The notes: generated by a model not told the origin, from the letters alone. A DNA stretch of 64,000 nt from an uncultured Eubacteriales bacterium (GCA_900540085.1 UQEU01000004.1:62001-126000); one strand, 5' to 3'; shown: positions 34,240 to 43,842, numbered from the stretch's first letter. Translations and numbers: made by a program.

Positions 34240-35194
34240 TTATATTTTTTTCAAATCTTTTTTCATTCTGTGAACAAGCGGTTGCAATATTAAGTCCACT
34301 TTGACACCTGAAGTTATGTAACAATACACTTCGTGAAACAATGCATAAAAATCGCACTTTATATCGCACTTTTCAGACACCTGAAACTTTTTCTTATATG
34401 TTTCATACAAATGAAAACTGTCTCCACCGATATTTCGCAACTGAAACAAATCGTACTCTTTCTTTGTCAGCCCACTTACTTTCAAGAGGGTCGATTACGC
34501 AAATATTTTTCAAATTGGCGTCAGTCATAATATTCATAATATTTAAGTCGCCGTGTATTAAAGACGCTTTTGTTGCAGGCTCACTGAAAATAAAGTCATA
34601 CTGTGTAAACGCTTTTTCCATTGCATTGAGTGTGCCGTCAGAAAGTTTTTTCTCTTTATTCAACTGACGGGACGACAACAAAATATCTTCTGCAAACGGA
34701 TAGTAATAGTCGTTCCAGTCATCATAAACGGCATTTGTAACAAGACCGAACTTGTCGTTATTTATGATATGCCAACCGTTTAATATTTCGGCTATACTGT
34801 TTGCAAACTCATCTTTTTTAGTGCGTGATTTAAAAAATTTTTTAAAATCCGTAAAACAATCTGTACCCGACATAAATTCCATAAAAATCATATCAACGGG
34901 AATTTCTTGCGTCGCACCGAAAACTCCGTATATTTCAGGCATTCTTGCCAACTTATTTTCAGACAAAAGTCTGATGCTTTCAGCCTCTGAAATATGCATT
35001 GCTTCTGTCCTGAAAACTTTTGCAACAAGTGTGTACGGTTCTTTTTCTATTTGAATTTTATATACAAACCCGTATGAGCCGCCGCCTATATATGTGATTT
35101 TCAAAACCTTACAGTCAAAGTGTTTTTCCGAAACCGTCTCTACATAGCCGACTGACTGTTCTTTAGTCGCAGTTCGTATTATTCTTTTTTCCAT
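34240..35194 (-). pseudogene. APH-type (protein kinase-like) kinase, frameshifted near its C terminus
   Basis: Two reading frames together give about 315 residues. The first (35194-34403) has a glycine-rich loop YIGGGSYGFVYK, a VAKVF lysine, the catalytic HGDLNIMN loop and IDPLES as the metal-binding Asp. The second (to 34240) continues YDLFQLRNIGGDSFHLYE. One extra base in the A/G run on the minus strand (plus positions about 34455-34470) separates them. Fold matches aminoglycoside phosphotransferase/choline kinase family. Without the last 80 residues it would lack part of the C lobe. A sequencing error would make it intact. Confidence 0.7.
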
Positions 35195-35212
35195 ACTAAC
35201 TATAACCTAAAA

Positions 35213-36235
35213 TCAATATTTATTGTGTACATCTTCGGCAAAGCAAAGCATATCTTTCATCTCAAGAACAGTGCCGTCGTCTAAAATTGCCTTGCCGTTC
35301 ATTTTACCGAAAACTTGGTGTTGGTCGGTGCCTATTATCTTTGCGTCTATCTTTGCGTTTCTGTCTAAAATCGGATAGAAGTCTGCCTCAAATCTGCCGT
35401 CCGACGAAGAAAATCTCCACGGTGCAGTATAGTACGGCTTTGGTATATGGAACTCTACATCGTCGAGTTTATGACAAACACCGTCGTAAAAAAGCATATT
35501 TTCACTTGCGGCTGAAGTGTCGCCGAAACCATATCCTATATTAAACCCGAACGGTTTACCATTAATCAATGCATTTCCGTTACCCCAATACCAACGGTTG
35601 TCGTGAGTCCAAACGCCTCTTCCCCAATCAAGTGTGCCAAAGTCCGTTTCGGGATTAAATTCATACTTTACGCCATCATACAAAGCCCATCCCGACGCAC
35701 GCATACAGTTGATTTTTTGATTATAATAAAACGCCGTTTTGTCCTCTTTCCACGGTGTTGCAATAACCATAGTGTCCATATCGGGTTGTTCAAGCACAAT
35801 ATCACACGAAAGAGGTTTATTTTTATAAAAATTGCTGAAATGACACTTAATGTGTCTTTTTCCGTTTTCTGCTCTGAAATTCATACGGAGTCTTTTATCT
35901 CTGTATGCAGTCATTCCGCTTTCGGATGTTGACGGAAGTTGAAGTTTGCCCATAGGTAAAGCGTTCAATATAGTTTCCGTATGTTCCCACGCCTCTTTGA
36001 AATTGAGCAAGGAAACAGACTGCAAGCCAAAATAACTGTTGTCGGAAATGGTAAAAGCAACGCCGTAATCTTTTGAAAGAACAAGATAGTAATCCCACTC
36101 TTTAATTCTGTACTTTGACGCCTTGATGTCATTTCTGTCATATACCTGAACAAGTTTTTTTGACCAGCCCGGTTCTCTGAGCGAGCCGTCTTCGCTTAAA
36201 AGTTTAGCATTTTTTGTCACTTCGTGATTTCTCAT
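35213..36235 (-). CDS. DUF2804-family protein
   Basis: 340 residues. Matches DUF2804: NHEVTKNAKLLSEDGSLREPGW at the start, PSTSESGMTAYRDKRLRMNF in the middle, and FGTLDWGRGVWTHDNRWYWGNG (conserved Trp-rich block, quoted in part) near the end. Function unknown; the Trp-rich beta strand plan suggests binding of a lipid or hydrophobic ligand, as an inference. ATG 36235 has GGGGGAT upstream. The kinase-like pseudogene follows 18 bases downstream, so the two form one unit. Confidence 0.8.
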   Translation of the reverse strand: MRNHEVTKNAKLLSEDGSLREPGWSKKLVQVYDRNDIKASKYRIKEWDYYLVLSKDYGVAFTISDNSYFGLQSVSLLNFKEAWEHTETILNALPMGKLQLPSTSESGMTAYRDKRLRMNFRAENGKRHIKCHFSNFYKNKPLSCDIVLEQPDMDTMVIATPWKEDKTAFYYNQKINCMRASGWALYDGVKYEFNPETDFGTLDWGRGVWTHDNRWYWGNGNALINGKPFGFNIGYGFGDTSAASENMLFYDGVCHKLDDVEFHIPKPYYTAPWRFSSSDGRFEADFYPILDRNAKIDAKIIGTDQHQVFGKMNGKAILDDGTVLEMKDMLCFAEDVHNKY

Positions 36236-36293
36236 AGTTATCCCCCATAATCTAAAGAAATTAATATAAATACATATTATTATTCTTGATTTT

Positions 36294-36322
36294 ATCATAT
36301 ACCGTCTGCACAAAAAAATCAA
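36294..36322 (-). promoter_or_regulatory. Sigma-A promoter of the DUF2804 unit
   Basis: Minus-strand -35 TTGATT (36322-36317), 17 bases, -10 TATGAT (36299-36294). Confidence 0.6.
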
Positions 36323-36368
36323 GTTAAAAATCAAATGAAATAAGGTTAATAAATAATATTTAACAATA

Positions 36369-36397
36369 TTGAAACCAATAATATAATGTGCTATTAT
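36369..36397 (+). promoter_or_regulatory. Sigma-A promoter of uxuA
   Basis: -35 TTGAAA at 36369-36374, 17-base spacer, -10 TATTAT at 36392-36397. Confidence 0.68.
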
Positions 36398-36401
36398 GAA
36401 A

Positions 36402-36434
36402 TTAAGAAAATCAAATTTTTCTAGTTTTTCTTAA
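36402..36434 (+). promoter_or_regulatory. Inverted repeat between the uxuA promoter and start
   Basis: TTAAGAAAA and TTTTCTTAA, 15 bases apart, begin four bases after the -10. Such placement suits repressor binding for hexuronate control, but the sequence is AT-rich and the function is inferred. Confidence 0.35.
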
Positions 36435-36457
36435 ATAAAACATAAGGGGTTTTGAGT

Positions 36458-37528
36458 ATGCAAATGACTTTCAGATGGTTCGGCAAAGAAAAAGATACCG
36501 TAACTCTGGAACAAATAAAGCAAATACCAAATGTTACGGGCGTTGTACCTGCACTTCACGACCTGCCGGCAGGCGAACTGTGGACAATGGACAGAGTGCA
36601 AAAAATGTACGATGAAATCACTTCGGCAGGACTGACTATGGAGTGTATCGAGAGCGTAAATGTTCACGAGGATATAAAACTCGGTTTGCCGAGCAGAGAA
36701 AAATACATTGAAAACTACAAGCAGTCAATCATCAACCTTTCAAAAGTCGGCGTTAAAGTTATTTGCTACAACTTTATGCCCGTTTTTGACTGGACAAGAA
36801 CCGACTTGTATATGTCTCTGCCCGACGGCTCAACCTGTCTTTGCTATGACGGAAAACAGGTAGAGGGCAAGTCGCCTGAAGATATGTTCAAAGAAATTGA
36901 CGAAAATTCAAACGGCTATGCTATGCCCGGATGGGAAACGGAGCGAATGAGTAAAATAAAAGAACTGTTTGAAAAATACAAGGGAATTACCGAAGATGAT
37001 TTATGGGAAAACTTGATTTATTTTCTCAACAGTATAATGCCCGTTTGCGAACAATGTGATGTTAAAATGGCTATTCATCCCGACGACCCGCCGTGGAGTA
37101 TTTTCGGTTTGCCGAGAATTATAACAGGAAAAGACGCTGTTAAAAAGTTATTGACATCGGTTGACAGCAAATATAACGGCATTACTCTTTGCACAGGCTC
37201 TTTGGGAGCAAGTGCCGAAAACGATATTAAAAAAATAATTGAAACGGCAAAAGGCAGAATTTATTTTGCACACTTGAGAAATGTTGCAATCAACAACAGT
37301 TGGTTCAACGAAACGGCTCACGAGAGCAACTGCGGAAGTCTGGATATGTACGAAATTGTCAAAGCATTGCAGGAAAACGGATTTGACGGATATGTCCGTC
37401 CCGACCACGGAAGAATGATTTGGGGCGAAATCGCAAGACCCGGTTACGGACTTTTCGACCGTGCACTCGGCGTTTGCTATTTGAACGGTCTGTGGGAAGC
37501 AGTTGAAAAAAGCAGAAAAGAAAAATAA
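36458..37528 (+). CDS. uxuA: Mannonate dehydratase UxuA
   Basis: 356 residues. UxuA dehydrates D-mannonate to 2-keto-3-deoxygluconate in glucuronate breakdown. The fold is an Mn-dependent TIM barrel: FRWFGKEKDTVTLEQIKQIP at the start, VICYNFMPVFDWTRTDLYM, MAIHPDDPPWSIFGLPRI, HLRNV and the C-terminal YVRPDHGRMIWGE carry metal and substrate residues. ATG 36458 is preceded by AAGGGG. The next gene is a predicted fructuronate reductase, so the two catalyse consecutive steps. Confidence 0.95.
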   Translation: MQMTFRWFGKEKDTVTLEQIKQIPNVTGVVPALHDLPAGELWTMDRVQKMYDEITSAGLTMECIESVNVHEDIKLGLPSREKYIENYKQSIINLSKVGVKVICYNFMPVFDWTRTDLYMSLPDGSTCLCYDGKQVEGKSPEDMFKEIDENSNGYAMPGWETERMSKIKELFEKYKGITEDDLWENLIYFLNSIMPVCEQCDVKMAIHPDDPPWSIFGLPRIITGKDAVKKLLTSVDSKYNGITLCTGSLGASAENDIKKIIETAKGRIYFAHLRNVAINNSWFNETAHESNCGSLDMYEIVKALQENGFDGYVRPDHGRMIWGEIARPGYGLFDRALGVCYLNGLWEAVEKSRKEK

Positions 37529-37558
37529 AAGAAACATAATTTGAAAGGATGATTTTAA

Positions 37559-38410
37559 ATGTTTCTACACGAAAATCTTAAAGGGAGAGTTGCAGTCGTA
37601 ACAGGCGGAGGCGGTGTACTCTGCGGTAATTTTGCAAAAACACTTGCAAAACAGGGATGCAAAGTTGCCGTACTTGACCTTAACAAAGACTCTGCCGAAA
37701 AATGTGCAAACGAAATACAAAAAGACGGCGGAATTGCAATAGCAGTTGCGTGCAATGTACTTGACAAGTCGTCTGTTGAAAAAGCAAGAGAAGAAGTTAA
37801 CTCAAAACTCGGTAAGTGCGATATTTTACTCAACGGTGCAGGCGGAAACAATCCGAAAGGCACTACAACAAAAGATACTCTCGAAAAAATTGACCTTCTG
37901 AACAAAGATGAAAACATCAAGACATTTTTCGACCTTGACCCTGACGGAATCAGTTTTGTTTTCAACTTGAACTTTTTGGGAACGCTCATACCGACACAGG
38001 TTTTTGCAAAAGATATGGCTGAAAAAGAACACGCCTGTATCGTTATGGTATCTTCAATGAACGCATACAGACCGCTCACAAGAATACCTGCATACTCTGC
38101 GGCAAAAGCAGCAGTGAAAAACTTCACGGAATGGATGGCAGTGCATTTTGCACCGCTCGGAATAAGAGTAAATGCCATTGCACCCGGATTTTTCTCCACA
38201 AAACAAAATAAAACTTTATTATGGAATGAAGACGGCACACCAACCGAAAGAACAGGCAAAATTTTAGCCGCAACACCTATGAACAGATTTGGCGAACCGA
38301 GTGAACTTGACGGAGCGTTACTGTTTTTATGCGATGAAAAATACAGTGGATTTGTAACAGGTGTTTCAATTCCCGTTGACGGCGGATTTAACGCATACTC
38401 GGGCGTATAA
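37559..38410 (+). CDS. SDR oxidoreductase, probable D-mannonate oxidoreductase (fructuronate reductase)
   Basis: 283 residues. Short-chain dehydrogenase with NAD(P) motif VVTGGGGVLCG, NGAGG, catalytic Ser in VMVSSMNAY and the YSAAK active-site Tyr and Lys. Close in layout to YjmF/UxuB-type SDR proteins that interconvert fructuronate and mannonate. The pairing with uxuA, 30 bases upstream, supports that substrate; it is not proven. GAAAGGATG is the ribosome site before the ATG. A terminator follows. Confidence 0.85.
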   Translation: MFLHENLKGRVAVVTGGGGVLCGNFAKTLAKQGCKVAVLDLNKDSAEKCANEIQKDGGIAIAVACNVLDKSSVEKAREEVNSKLGKCDILLNGAGGNNPKGTTTKDTLEKIDLLNKDENIKTFFDLDPDGISFVFNLNFLGTLIPTQVFAKDMAEKEHACIVMVSSMNAYRPLTRIPAYSAAKAAVKNFTEWMAVHFAPLGIRVNAIAPGFFSTKQNKTLLWNEDGTPTERTGKILAATPMNRFGEPSELDGALLFLCDEKYSGFVTGVSIPVDGGFNAYSGV

Positions 38411-38477
38411 TTTTAAATTTCAATTAATAACTAAGTTCAATTGGTAACAAGTATAAAAAGTATAAACTAAAAAATTG

Positions 38478-38500
38478 AGGCACGGTTTTAAACCGTGCCT
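38478..38500. terminator. Bidirectional intrinsic terminator
   Basis: AGGCACGGTTT and AAACCGTGCCT form an 11-bp stem with a very short loop, followed by TTCT on the plus strand. It lies between the convergent SDR and hydF genes. Confidence 0.75.
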
Positions 38501-38503
38501 TTC

Positions 38504-39694
38504 TCATTTAAAAATATCGGATATTTCCGAAATCATTTTTGTACTTCTTTTTAAAATAGAATTCATATAGGCTATCGCCGTGCCGTAGTTTGTAAAAGCG
38601 ACGCCGTTTTTTTCTGCAACTTCCTGTCTGTACTTCATTTCTTTTTCATTTAGCATACAACCGCCGCAGTGAATGACGAGTGAAACGCCGTCTAAATTTT
38701 CTGCAAATGAATTTCCGCTTGTAAACTCAAAATTTAATTTTTTACCCGTAAACTTTTCAAGCATTTTCGGTAATTTGACAGTACCGATGTCTTTGCATTG
38801 TCTGTGATGAGTACAGCCCTCGCTTATGAGTACCGTATCTCCGTTTTTCAAATTGTCTATATTGACTGCACCTTTAACGGCAGTTTTCAAAAAGCCTTTT
38901 TTACGAGCCATTAAAATTGAAAACGAAGTCAGGCTTATACTTTCATCAACAATATTTGCAACAAAATCAAAAACCTGCGAATCCGTTATAACGATTTTGG
39001 GCTGAATTTTTAAAACATCCAAAGTATGTTCAAGTTCATCTTCTTTGGCAACAACATTTATTCCCCCGCAATCAAGCACATTTCTTACAACTTGTTGTTG
39101 AGGCAAAATAAGTCTGCCTTTCGGCGCCGACTCGTCAATAGGTGTTACAAGCACAACAATATCGCCTTTTTCCACAATGTCTTCCAAAAGGAGATTTGAA
39201 TTTTCGGTTTTGACAACTGTTGCAATCCTGTTTTTTAATTCTTCAACACCAAAGCCTGTTTTTGCACTCACAAAAAGTCCGTCTGAAACAGTTTTGCTTA
39301 ACAAATCGCATTTATTTTTAACAACTAAATACGGTACTTTTCTGTTTTCAAATTCATTTATAAGATTTTTTTCAAAACTGTTTAATTCTCTTGTACAATC
39401 CGTAACAAGCACTGCAATATCGCACCGTCTGAGTGCCTCTTTTGTTTTTTCAACACGCTTTTGACCGAGTTTTCCGTCATCGTCTATTCCGGGTGTATCG
39501 ACAACCAAAACCGCACCCAACGGCAAAAGTTCCATTGCCTTTGATACAATGTCGGTAGTTGTGCCTGCAAAATCGGAAACAACACAGAGATTTTGATTTG
39601 TAATTTTATTTACAAGGCTCGACTTTCCTGCATTTCTGCAACCAAAAAAGCCAATATTCACTCTTTGAGAGTTCGGCGTATCGTTAAGGCTCAT
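38504..39694 (-). CDS. hydF: [FeFe]-hydrogenase maturation GTPase HydF
   Basis: 396 residues. HydF is the scaffold on which the H-cluster subsite is built and transferred. The N-terminal GTPase has GCRNAGKSS, DFAGTTTD and DTPGID, and NKCD. The C-terminal part holds the [4Fe-4S] ligands in CTHHRQC and IHCGGC. It overlaps the hydG stop, so it is the last gene of the group. The target hydrogenase is not in the window. Confidence 0.95.
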   Translation of the reverse strand: MSLNDTPNSQRVNIGFFGCRNAGKSSLVNKITNQNLCVVSDFAGTTTDIVSKAMELLPLGAVLVVDTPGIDDDGKLGQKRVEKTKEALRRCDIAVLVTDCTRELNSFEKNLINEFENRKVPYLVVKNKCDLLSKTVSDGLFVSAKTGFGVEELKNRIATVVKTENSNLLLEDIVEKGDIVVLVTPIDESAPKGRLILPQQQVVRNVLDCGGINVVAKEDELEHTLDVLKIQPKIVITDSQVFDFVANIVDESISLTSFSILMARKKGFLKTAVKGAVNIDNLKNGDTVLISEGCTHHRQCKDIGTVKLPKMLEKFTGKKLNFEFTSGNSFAENLDGVSLVIHCGGCMLNEKEMKYRQEVAEKNGVAFTNYGTAIAYMNSILKRSTKMISEISDIFK

Positions 39695-41112
39695 TAAAAT
39701 CTAAAGTCCCTTTCTCCGTTTTCTATTTTTTGAAGTCGCTCACGAACAATTTCTTTTACTTTTTCTTTGCCGATATTTTCTATCTCTTTTTCGATAAGTT
39801 TTTCTCCGATTTCTTTGGTCTTGTCGCTCGCATAGTCCATAAGATACTCTTTAAGCGTCATCAATGCATTTGGATGACAGCAATTTTGAATTTGTCCCGA
39901 CTTGCAAAGGCTCATAAAACGGTCGCCTGTTCTTCCTTCTCTGTAACAAGCGGTACAAAAAGACGGAATATAGCCGAAACTCATCAGCCACTGCACAACT
40001 TCGTCAAGAGTTCTTTTATCAGATACATCAAACTGCTCAGAATTTTCTTCTTCCGACTCTTCTTCTGCATATCCGCCGACAGAAGTTTTTGACGCTCCGC
40101 TTATTTGAGAAACGCCGAGTTTAATAACTTTTTCCCTGCACTCTTTACTTTCTCTTGTTGAAATTATCATACCCGTATATGGGACTGCGACACGGATACA
40201 AGCACAGATTTTAGCAAAAATATCGTCAGAAATTGAGTTGTCAAACGCCGACGGGTCAATATCATCTGCGTGTTTTATTCTCGGCACGGAAATAGTATGC
40301 GGTCCTACGCCGTGAACTGCCTCCAAATGCTCGGCGTGCATCAAAAGACCTGCAAACTCGTACTTATAAAGTTCCAAGCCAAACAAAACGCCCAAACCTA
40401 CATCGTCTATTCCCGCATTCATCGCCCTGTCCATAGCCTCTGTATGATACGCATAGTTGTGCTTCGGTCCTGTCGGATGGAGTTTTTCATAGCTTTCTTT
40501 GTGATATGTTTCCTGAAAAAGAATATATGTGCCTATGCCTGCGTCTTTGAGTTTTTTATAATTTTCCTCTGTCGTTGCGGCAATGTTTACATTTACTCTT
40601 CTGATTGCTCCGTTTTTATGTTTGATTGAATAGATTGTTTTAATGCACTCTAAAATATACTCAATCGGATTATTTACAGGGTCTTCGCCTGCCTCGATGG
40701 CAAGTCGTTTATGCCCCATATCCTGAAGTGCAATAACTTCGTTTTTAACTTCTTCTTGAGTAAGTTTTTTTCTTGCAATATGCTTGTTTTTTAAATGATA
40801 CGGACAATAGGTGCAACCGTTTACACAGTAATTTGACAGATAAAGCGGTGCAAACATTACGATACGATTGCCGTAAAAATCTTTCTTAATCTGACTTGCA
40901 AGTTCGTATATTTCGTTTATTTTTTCCTGATTTTCACAAGCGAGCAAGACGGACGCTTCTCTGTGGCTCAAACCTTTTCTTAATTTTGCTTTTTCAATGA
41001 TTTCATCCACAAGCTGAAGATTGTCTTTATTTTCTTCGGCGTACGCAAGCGTTTTTCTTATCTCTTCGTCACTGATAAATTCTTCTGCTTTTAATGATTT
41101 TGGGTTGTACAT
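39694..41112 (-). CDS. hydG: [FeFe]-hydrogenase maturation radical SAM enzyme HydG
   Basis: 472 residues. HydG cleaves tyrosine to supply CO and CN to the H-cluster. The radical SAM motif CVNGCTYC is near residue 90. The C-terminal Cys set in CTACYREGRTGDRFMSLC binds the dangler Fe-S cluster that yields the Fe(CO)2CN synthon. ATG 41112 has GAAGGAA upstream; a frame six codons longer lacks a site. It overlaps the hydF start and follows hydE by 14 bases. Confidence 0.95.
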   Translation of the reverse strand: MYNPKSLKAEEFISDEEIRKTLAYAEENKDNLQLVDEIIEKAKLRKGLSHREASVLLACENQEKINEIYELASQIKKDFYGNRIVMFAPLYLSNYCVNGCTYCPYHLKNKHIARKKLTQEEVKNEVIALQDMGHKRLAIEAGEDPVNNPIEYILECIKTIYSIKHKNGAIRRVNVNIAATTEENYKKLKDAGIGTYILFQETYHKESYEKLHPTGPKHNYAYHTEAMDRAMNAGIDDVGLGVLFGLELYKYEFAGLLMHAEHLEAVHGVGPHTISVPRIKHADDIDPSAFDNSISDDIFAKICACIRVAVPYTGMIISTRESKECREKVIKLGVSQISGASKTSVGGYAEEESEEENSEQFDVSDKRTLDEVVQWLMSFGYIPSFCTACYREGRTGDRFMSLCKSGQIQNCCHPNALMTLKEYLMDYASDKTKEIGEKLIEKEIENIGKEKVKEIVRERLQKIENGERDFRF

Positions 41113-41126
41113 ATATATTCCTTCTT

Positions 41127-42173
41127 TCAAAATTCCCTGTAATCGCCTTTTGAATAATTTATTGTTCTGCCTATTTTTTCAAGTTCTTTTTGCAAAATTT
41201 GCAAACCGTCTGCCGACTGTGTAAAAGTTGATTTTTTATTGTCGTAAAGAGAATACTTTTTTCTCACATTTTGCGGAGACAGGTTTGGCATAGTTACATT
41301 TGCACCTGCCAAAAAGCCTTGTGCCGAGCCGTTTTTATCAGCCGTAGCAAGTGCCGTTGTCGCCGGTATGTTTGCAAACGGCAAAATCAAACGGACAAGA
41401 GCTATCACAAAAAGCGTAAGCTCTGTATTTGCATCCTTTTCATTTTCAAAAGGCGTATCTTTTGCCGACATAAACGGCCCTATACCGACCATCTCGGGTT
41501 TAAAATTTGCTAAAAACAGCAAATCGTCAGCAATATTTTCAAGCGTTTGAAAAGGTACGCCTACCATAAATCCTGCACCTGTTTGGTAGCCGATTTTTTT
41601 AAGATTTTGCAAACACTTCATTCTGTTTTCAAAACTCATTTCTTTCGGATGAATTTTTGAGTACAAACTTTCATCTGCCGTTTCATGTCTTAACAAATAT
41701 CGGTCTGCACCCGACTCGAAAAGTTTGAGATAACTTTCATAACTTCTCTCGCCCAAAGACAGCGTTATCGCACAGTCGGGGAACATTTTTTTTACTGTTG
41801 AAATCAGTCGGCAAAGAAACTCATCTGTATAAAACAAGTCTTCTCCGCCCTGAAAAACAAAGGTGCGAAAACCGAGTTTATATCCGTTTTTGCAACAATC
41901 AATTATTTCTTCAAAACCAAGCCGATACCTTTCTGCCGATTTTGAACTGCGTCGAATTCCGCAATAAAAACAGTCGTTTTTGCAATACGACGATATTTCC
42001 ACAAGTCCTCTTATATACACGCCGTTGCCGAAATTTTCAAGGCACACTTTTCTGCTTTTTTCAAACAAAAAGTCTTTAATGTCATTTCTGTTTTCAAGCA
42101 AAAAAACAAACTCGTCTTTCGTCAAAATGTGCTTTTCACACAACTTTTCAACTAACTTTCTCAAATCTTTCAT
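41127..42173 (-). CDS. hydE: [FeFe]-hydrogenase maturation radical SAM enzyme HydE
   Basis: 348 residues. HydE makes the dithiolate bridge precursor of the H-cluster from the HydG product. CKNDCFYCGIR near residue 64 binds the SAM cluster; GFRTFVFQGGED, YLLRHETADESLYSKIHP and GAGFMVGVPFQT are typical. It starts 33 bases after the second ATP-grasp gene with no terminator between them, so it likely belongs to the same unit. Confidence 0.94.
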   Translation of the reverse strand: MKDLRKLVEKLCEKHILTKDEFVFLLENRNDIKDFLFEKSRKVCLENFGNGVYIRGLVEISSYCKNDCFYCGIRRSSKSAERYRLGFEEIIDCCKNGYKLGFRTFVFQGGEDLFYTDEFLCRLISTVKKMFPDCAITLSLGERSYESYLKLFESGADRYLLRHETADESLYSKIHPKEMSFENRMKCLQNLKKIGYQTGAGFMVGVPFQTLENIADDLLFLANFKPEMVGIGPFMSAKDTPFENEKDANTELTLFVIALVRLILPFANIPATTALATADKNGSAQGFLAGANVTMPNLSPQNVRKKYSLYDNKKSTFTQSADGLQILQKELEKIGRTINYSKGDYREF

Positions 42174-42206
42174 AAAATCACAAACTAATAATAAATAATA
42201 TAAAAA

Positions 42207-42971
42207 CTATCTCAACACATTTTTAATGTACTCGCAGTAATCGGAAATAATATCTTTTTCACAAAGCGAATACACCATTCTTGCACCGACGGAATCTTCT
42301 ATTTCATTGAAAACAAACTTATTTTCATTAAACAAAAAATCTATTCCGACAAAGTCAAAGTCAAACAGAGATATGACTTTGTTAACCACGCTTTTTTCAT
42401 CTTCGCTTAAATCATAGACCTCTGCTTTTCCACCTATACAGAAATTTGAACGAAAATCGTTTTTTTGACTTCTTAAACAAGCACAAACTATTTCATTTCC
42501 GATAACATAGACACGCACATCTTTGCCGAGAGTGTCGCAAGGTTTTTGAAAAAGATACTCGTTTTCTTTTTCAATGTCTTTTATACTTTCAAGTTCTTTT
42601 TTATCTTTTACAAGAAAAACATCTTTCCCGCCTTTTGAAAAATTCTTTTTGACTACTACGGGAAATTTGTCATAATTTACAGGTAAAATGTCAATTTTGT
42701 TTTTCTTCATCAATTCGTATGCAAGCGTTTTGTTGTTCGCAATTTTACTGACATAGGAATTATTAAAAACACGAACTCCGTTATTTTCAAAATACTCTGC
42801 AATGTTATAATTATTTGTTCTGTTAATTACATAATCGGCAGAAATTTTTTCTTTGTTTTTTTCAAAATCCTCTTCCAAAACAAGTGAAACACCGAGATTG
42901 TCCATATACTTTTTAACAGAGAATTCGTTTCTTTTTGCTTCAAAAGAAGAATATATTAAAATGCCTTTCAC
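42207..42971 (-). CDS. RimK-like ATP-grasp ligase (second of a tandem pair)
   Basis: 254 residues from a GTG start overlapping the upstream stop (GTGA). ATP-grasp ligases join a carboxylate to an amine using ATP. Residues near VNYDKFPVVVKKNFSKGGKDVF are the ATP-binding Lys/Gly region, KNDFRSNFCIGGKAEV is the DFRxNxxxGG motif, and FVGIDFLFNENKFVFNEIED holds metal ligands. Substrate is not known. It closely resembles the gene before it, so it is a likely duplicate. Confidence 0.8.
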   Translation of the reverse strand: MKGILIYSSFEAKRNEFSVKKYMDNLGVSLVLEEDFEKNKEKISADYVINRTNNYNIAEYFENNGVRVFNNSYVSKIANNKTLAYELMKKNKIDILPVNYDKFPVVVKKNFSKGGKDVFLVKDKKELESIKDIEKENEYLFQKPCDTLGKDVRVYVIGNEIVCACLRSQKNDFRSNFCIGGKAEVYDLSEDEKSVVNKVISLFDFDFVGIDFLFNENKFVFNEIEDSVGARMVYSLCEKDIISDYCEYIKNVLR

Positions 42972-43792
42972 TTAGCCAATTCCTTTTTTATATATTCAAA
43001 AATAAGTTTACCGCAGTCAATTCCCGTTGCGTTGTACAAATTTAAAATATGAGCGTTTGAATTTACTTCACAAACGCTTCCGTCTGTCAAAATATCAACA
43101 CCGCAAAAATCAAGGCCTAAAATTTCTGCACACCTTTCAACCGTTTCACGCTCGTATTTTGTCATTTCCTCACAAACTGCCGTTCCTCCGTTTGTGATAT
43201 TTGCCCGAAAATCATTTTCATTCACTCTGACCATCTTGCAGACTGCTTTTTTCCCTATAACTTCTATTCTGCAATCGTGTCCTTTTGATGTTTCAACAAA
43301 CTTTTGAAGTAAAAACGGTCTTTGTGAAATATGCGATTCAATCTCCGTTTCGTTTTCACACAAATACACCTGTTCTCCAAACGAGCCGAAACACTCTTTA
43401 AAAACAACAGGCAAAGATAATTTTTGAACGGCAAAATCTAAAAACTCTTTGTAGTCTGACTTAAAAAACGACTTTGGCGCAAACAGCGTTTCGGGCTGTT
43501 TGACTTTTCCTAAAAGTTCTATATATGTTTTTGCTTTGTCGTCGCACAATTCAATTGACTTTGCGGAATTAAACACACGAAATCCTTTTTTTTCAAGCAA
43601 GCGAGCCAAATTTACATCTTTATCCCAAAAAAGAATAAAATCGGCTTTCAAACTTTCTGAACATATTACCTCTGAATTTGTCATTACTTTTAAAGAAATG
43701 TCGCACAATTTCGCCGAGTTTACCAAATGTTCGTTAAGTTTTGTGAATTTATCGGTATTCAAAAAATGGTTGCACACTAAAATTCCGTTCAT
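42968..43792 (-). CDS. RimK-like ATP-grasp ligase (first of a tandem pair)
   Basis: 274 residues. Same fold as the following gene: LPVVFKECFGSFGEQVYLCE (ATP loop), KGHDCRIEVIGKKAVC, ENDFRANITNGGTAV (DFRANxxxGG) and FCGVDILTDGSVCEVNSN as metal ligands of RimK/LysX-type enzymes. AGGAGG precedes the ATG. It starts from a strong promoter shared with nothing upstream. The amino-acid or peptide ligation substrate is unknown. Confidence 0.82.
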   Translation of the reverse strand: MNGILVCNHFLNTDKFTKLNEHLVNSAKLCDISLKVMTNSEVICSESLKADFILFWDKDVNLARLLEKKGFRVFNSAKSIELCDDKAKTYIELLGKVKQPETLFAPKSFFKSDYKEFLDFAVQKLSLPVVFKECFGSFGEQVYLCENETEIESHISQRPFLLQKFVETSKGHDCRIEVIGKKAVCKMVRVNENDFRANITNGGTAVCEEMTKYERETVERCAEILGLDFCGVDILTDGSVCEVNSNAHILNLYNATGIDCGKLIFEYIKKELAK

Positions 43793-43813
43793 TTGCCCGC
43801 CTCCTAATGACTG

Positions 43814-43842
43814 ATTATATCATTTTTCCTTGATTTTTTCAA
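43814..43842 (-). promoter_or_regulatory. Sigma-A promoter of the ATP-grasp/hydEGF unit
   Basis: Minus-strand -35 TTGAAA (43842-43837), 17 bases, -10 TATAAT (43819-43814). Its -35 abuts the -35 of the divergent AICAR transformylase promoter. Confidence 0.75.
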
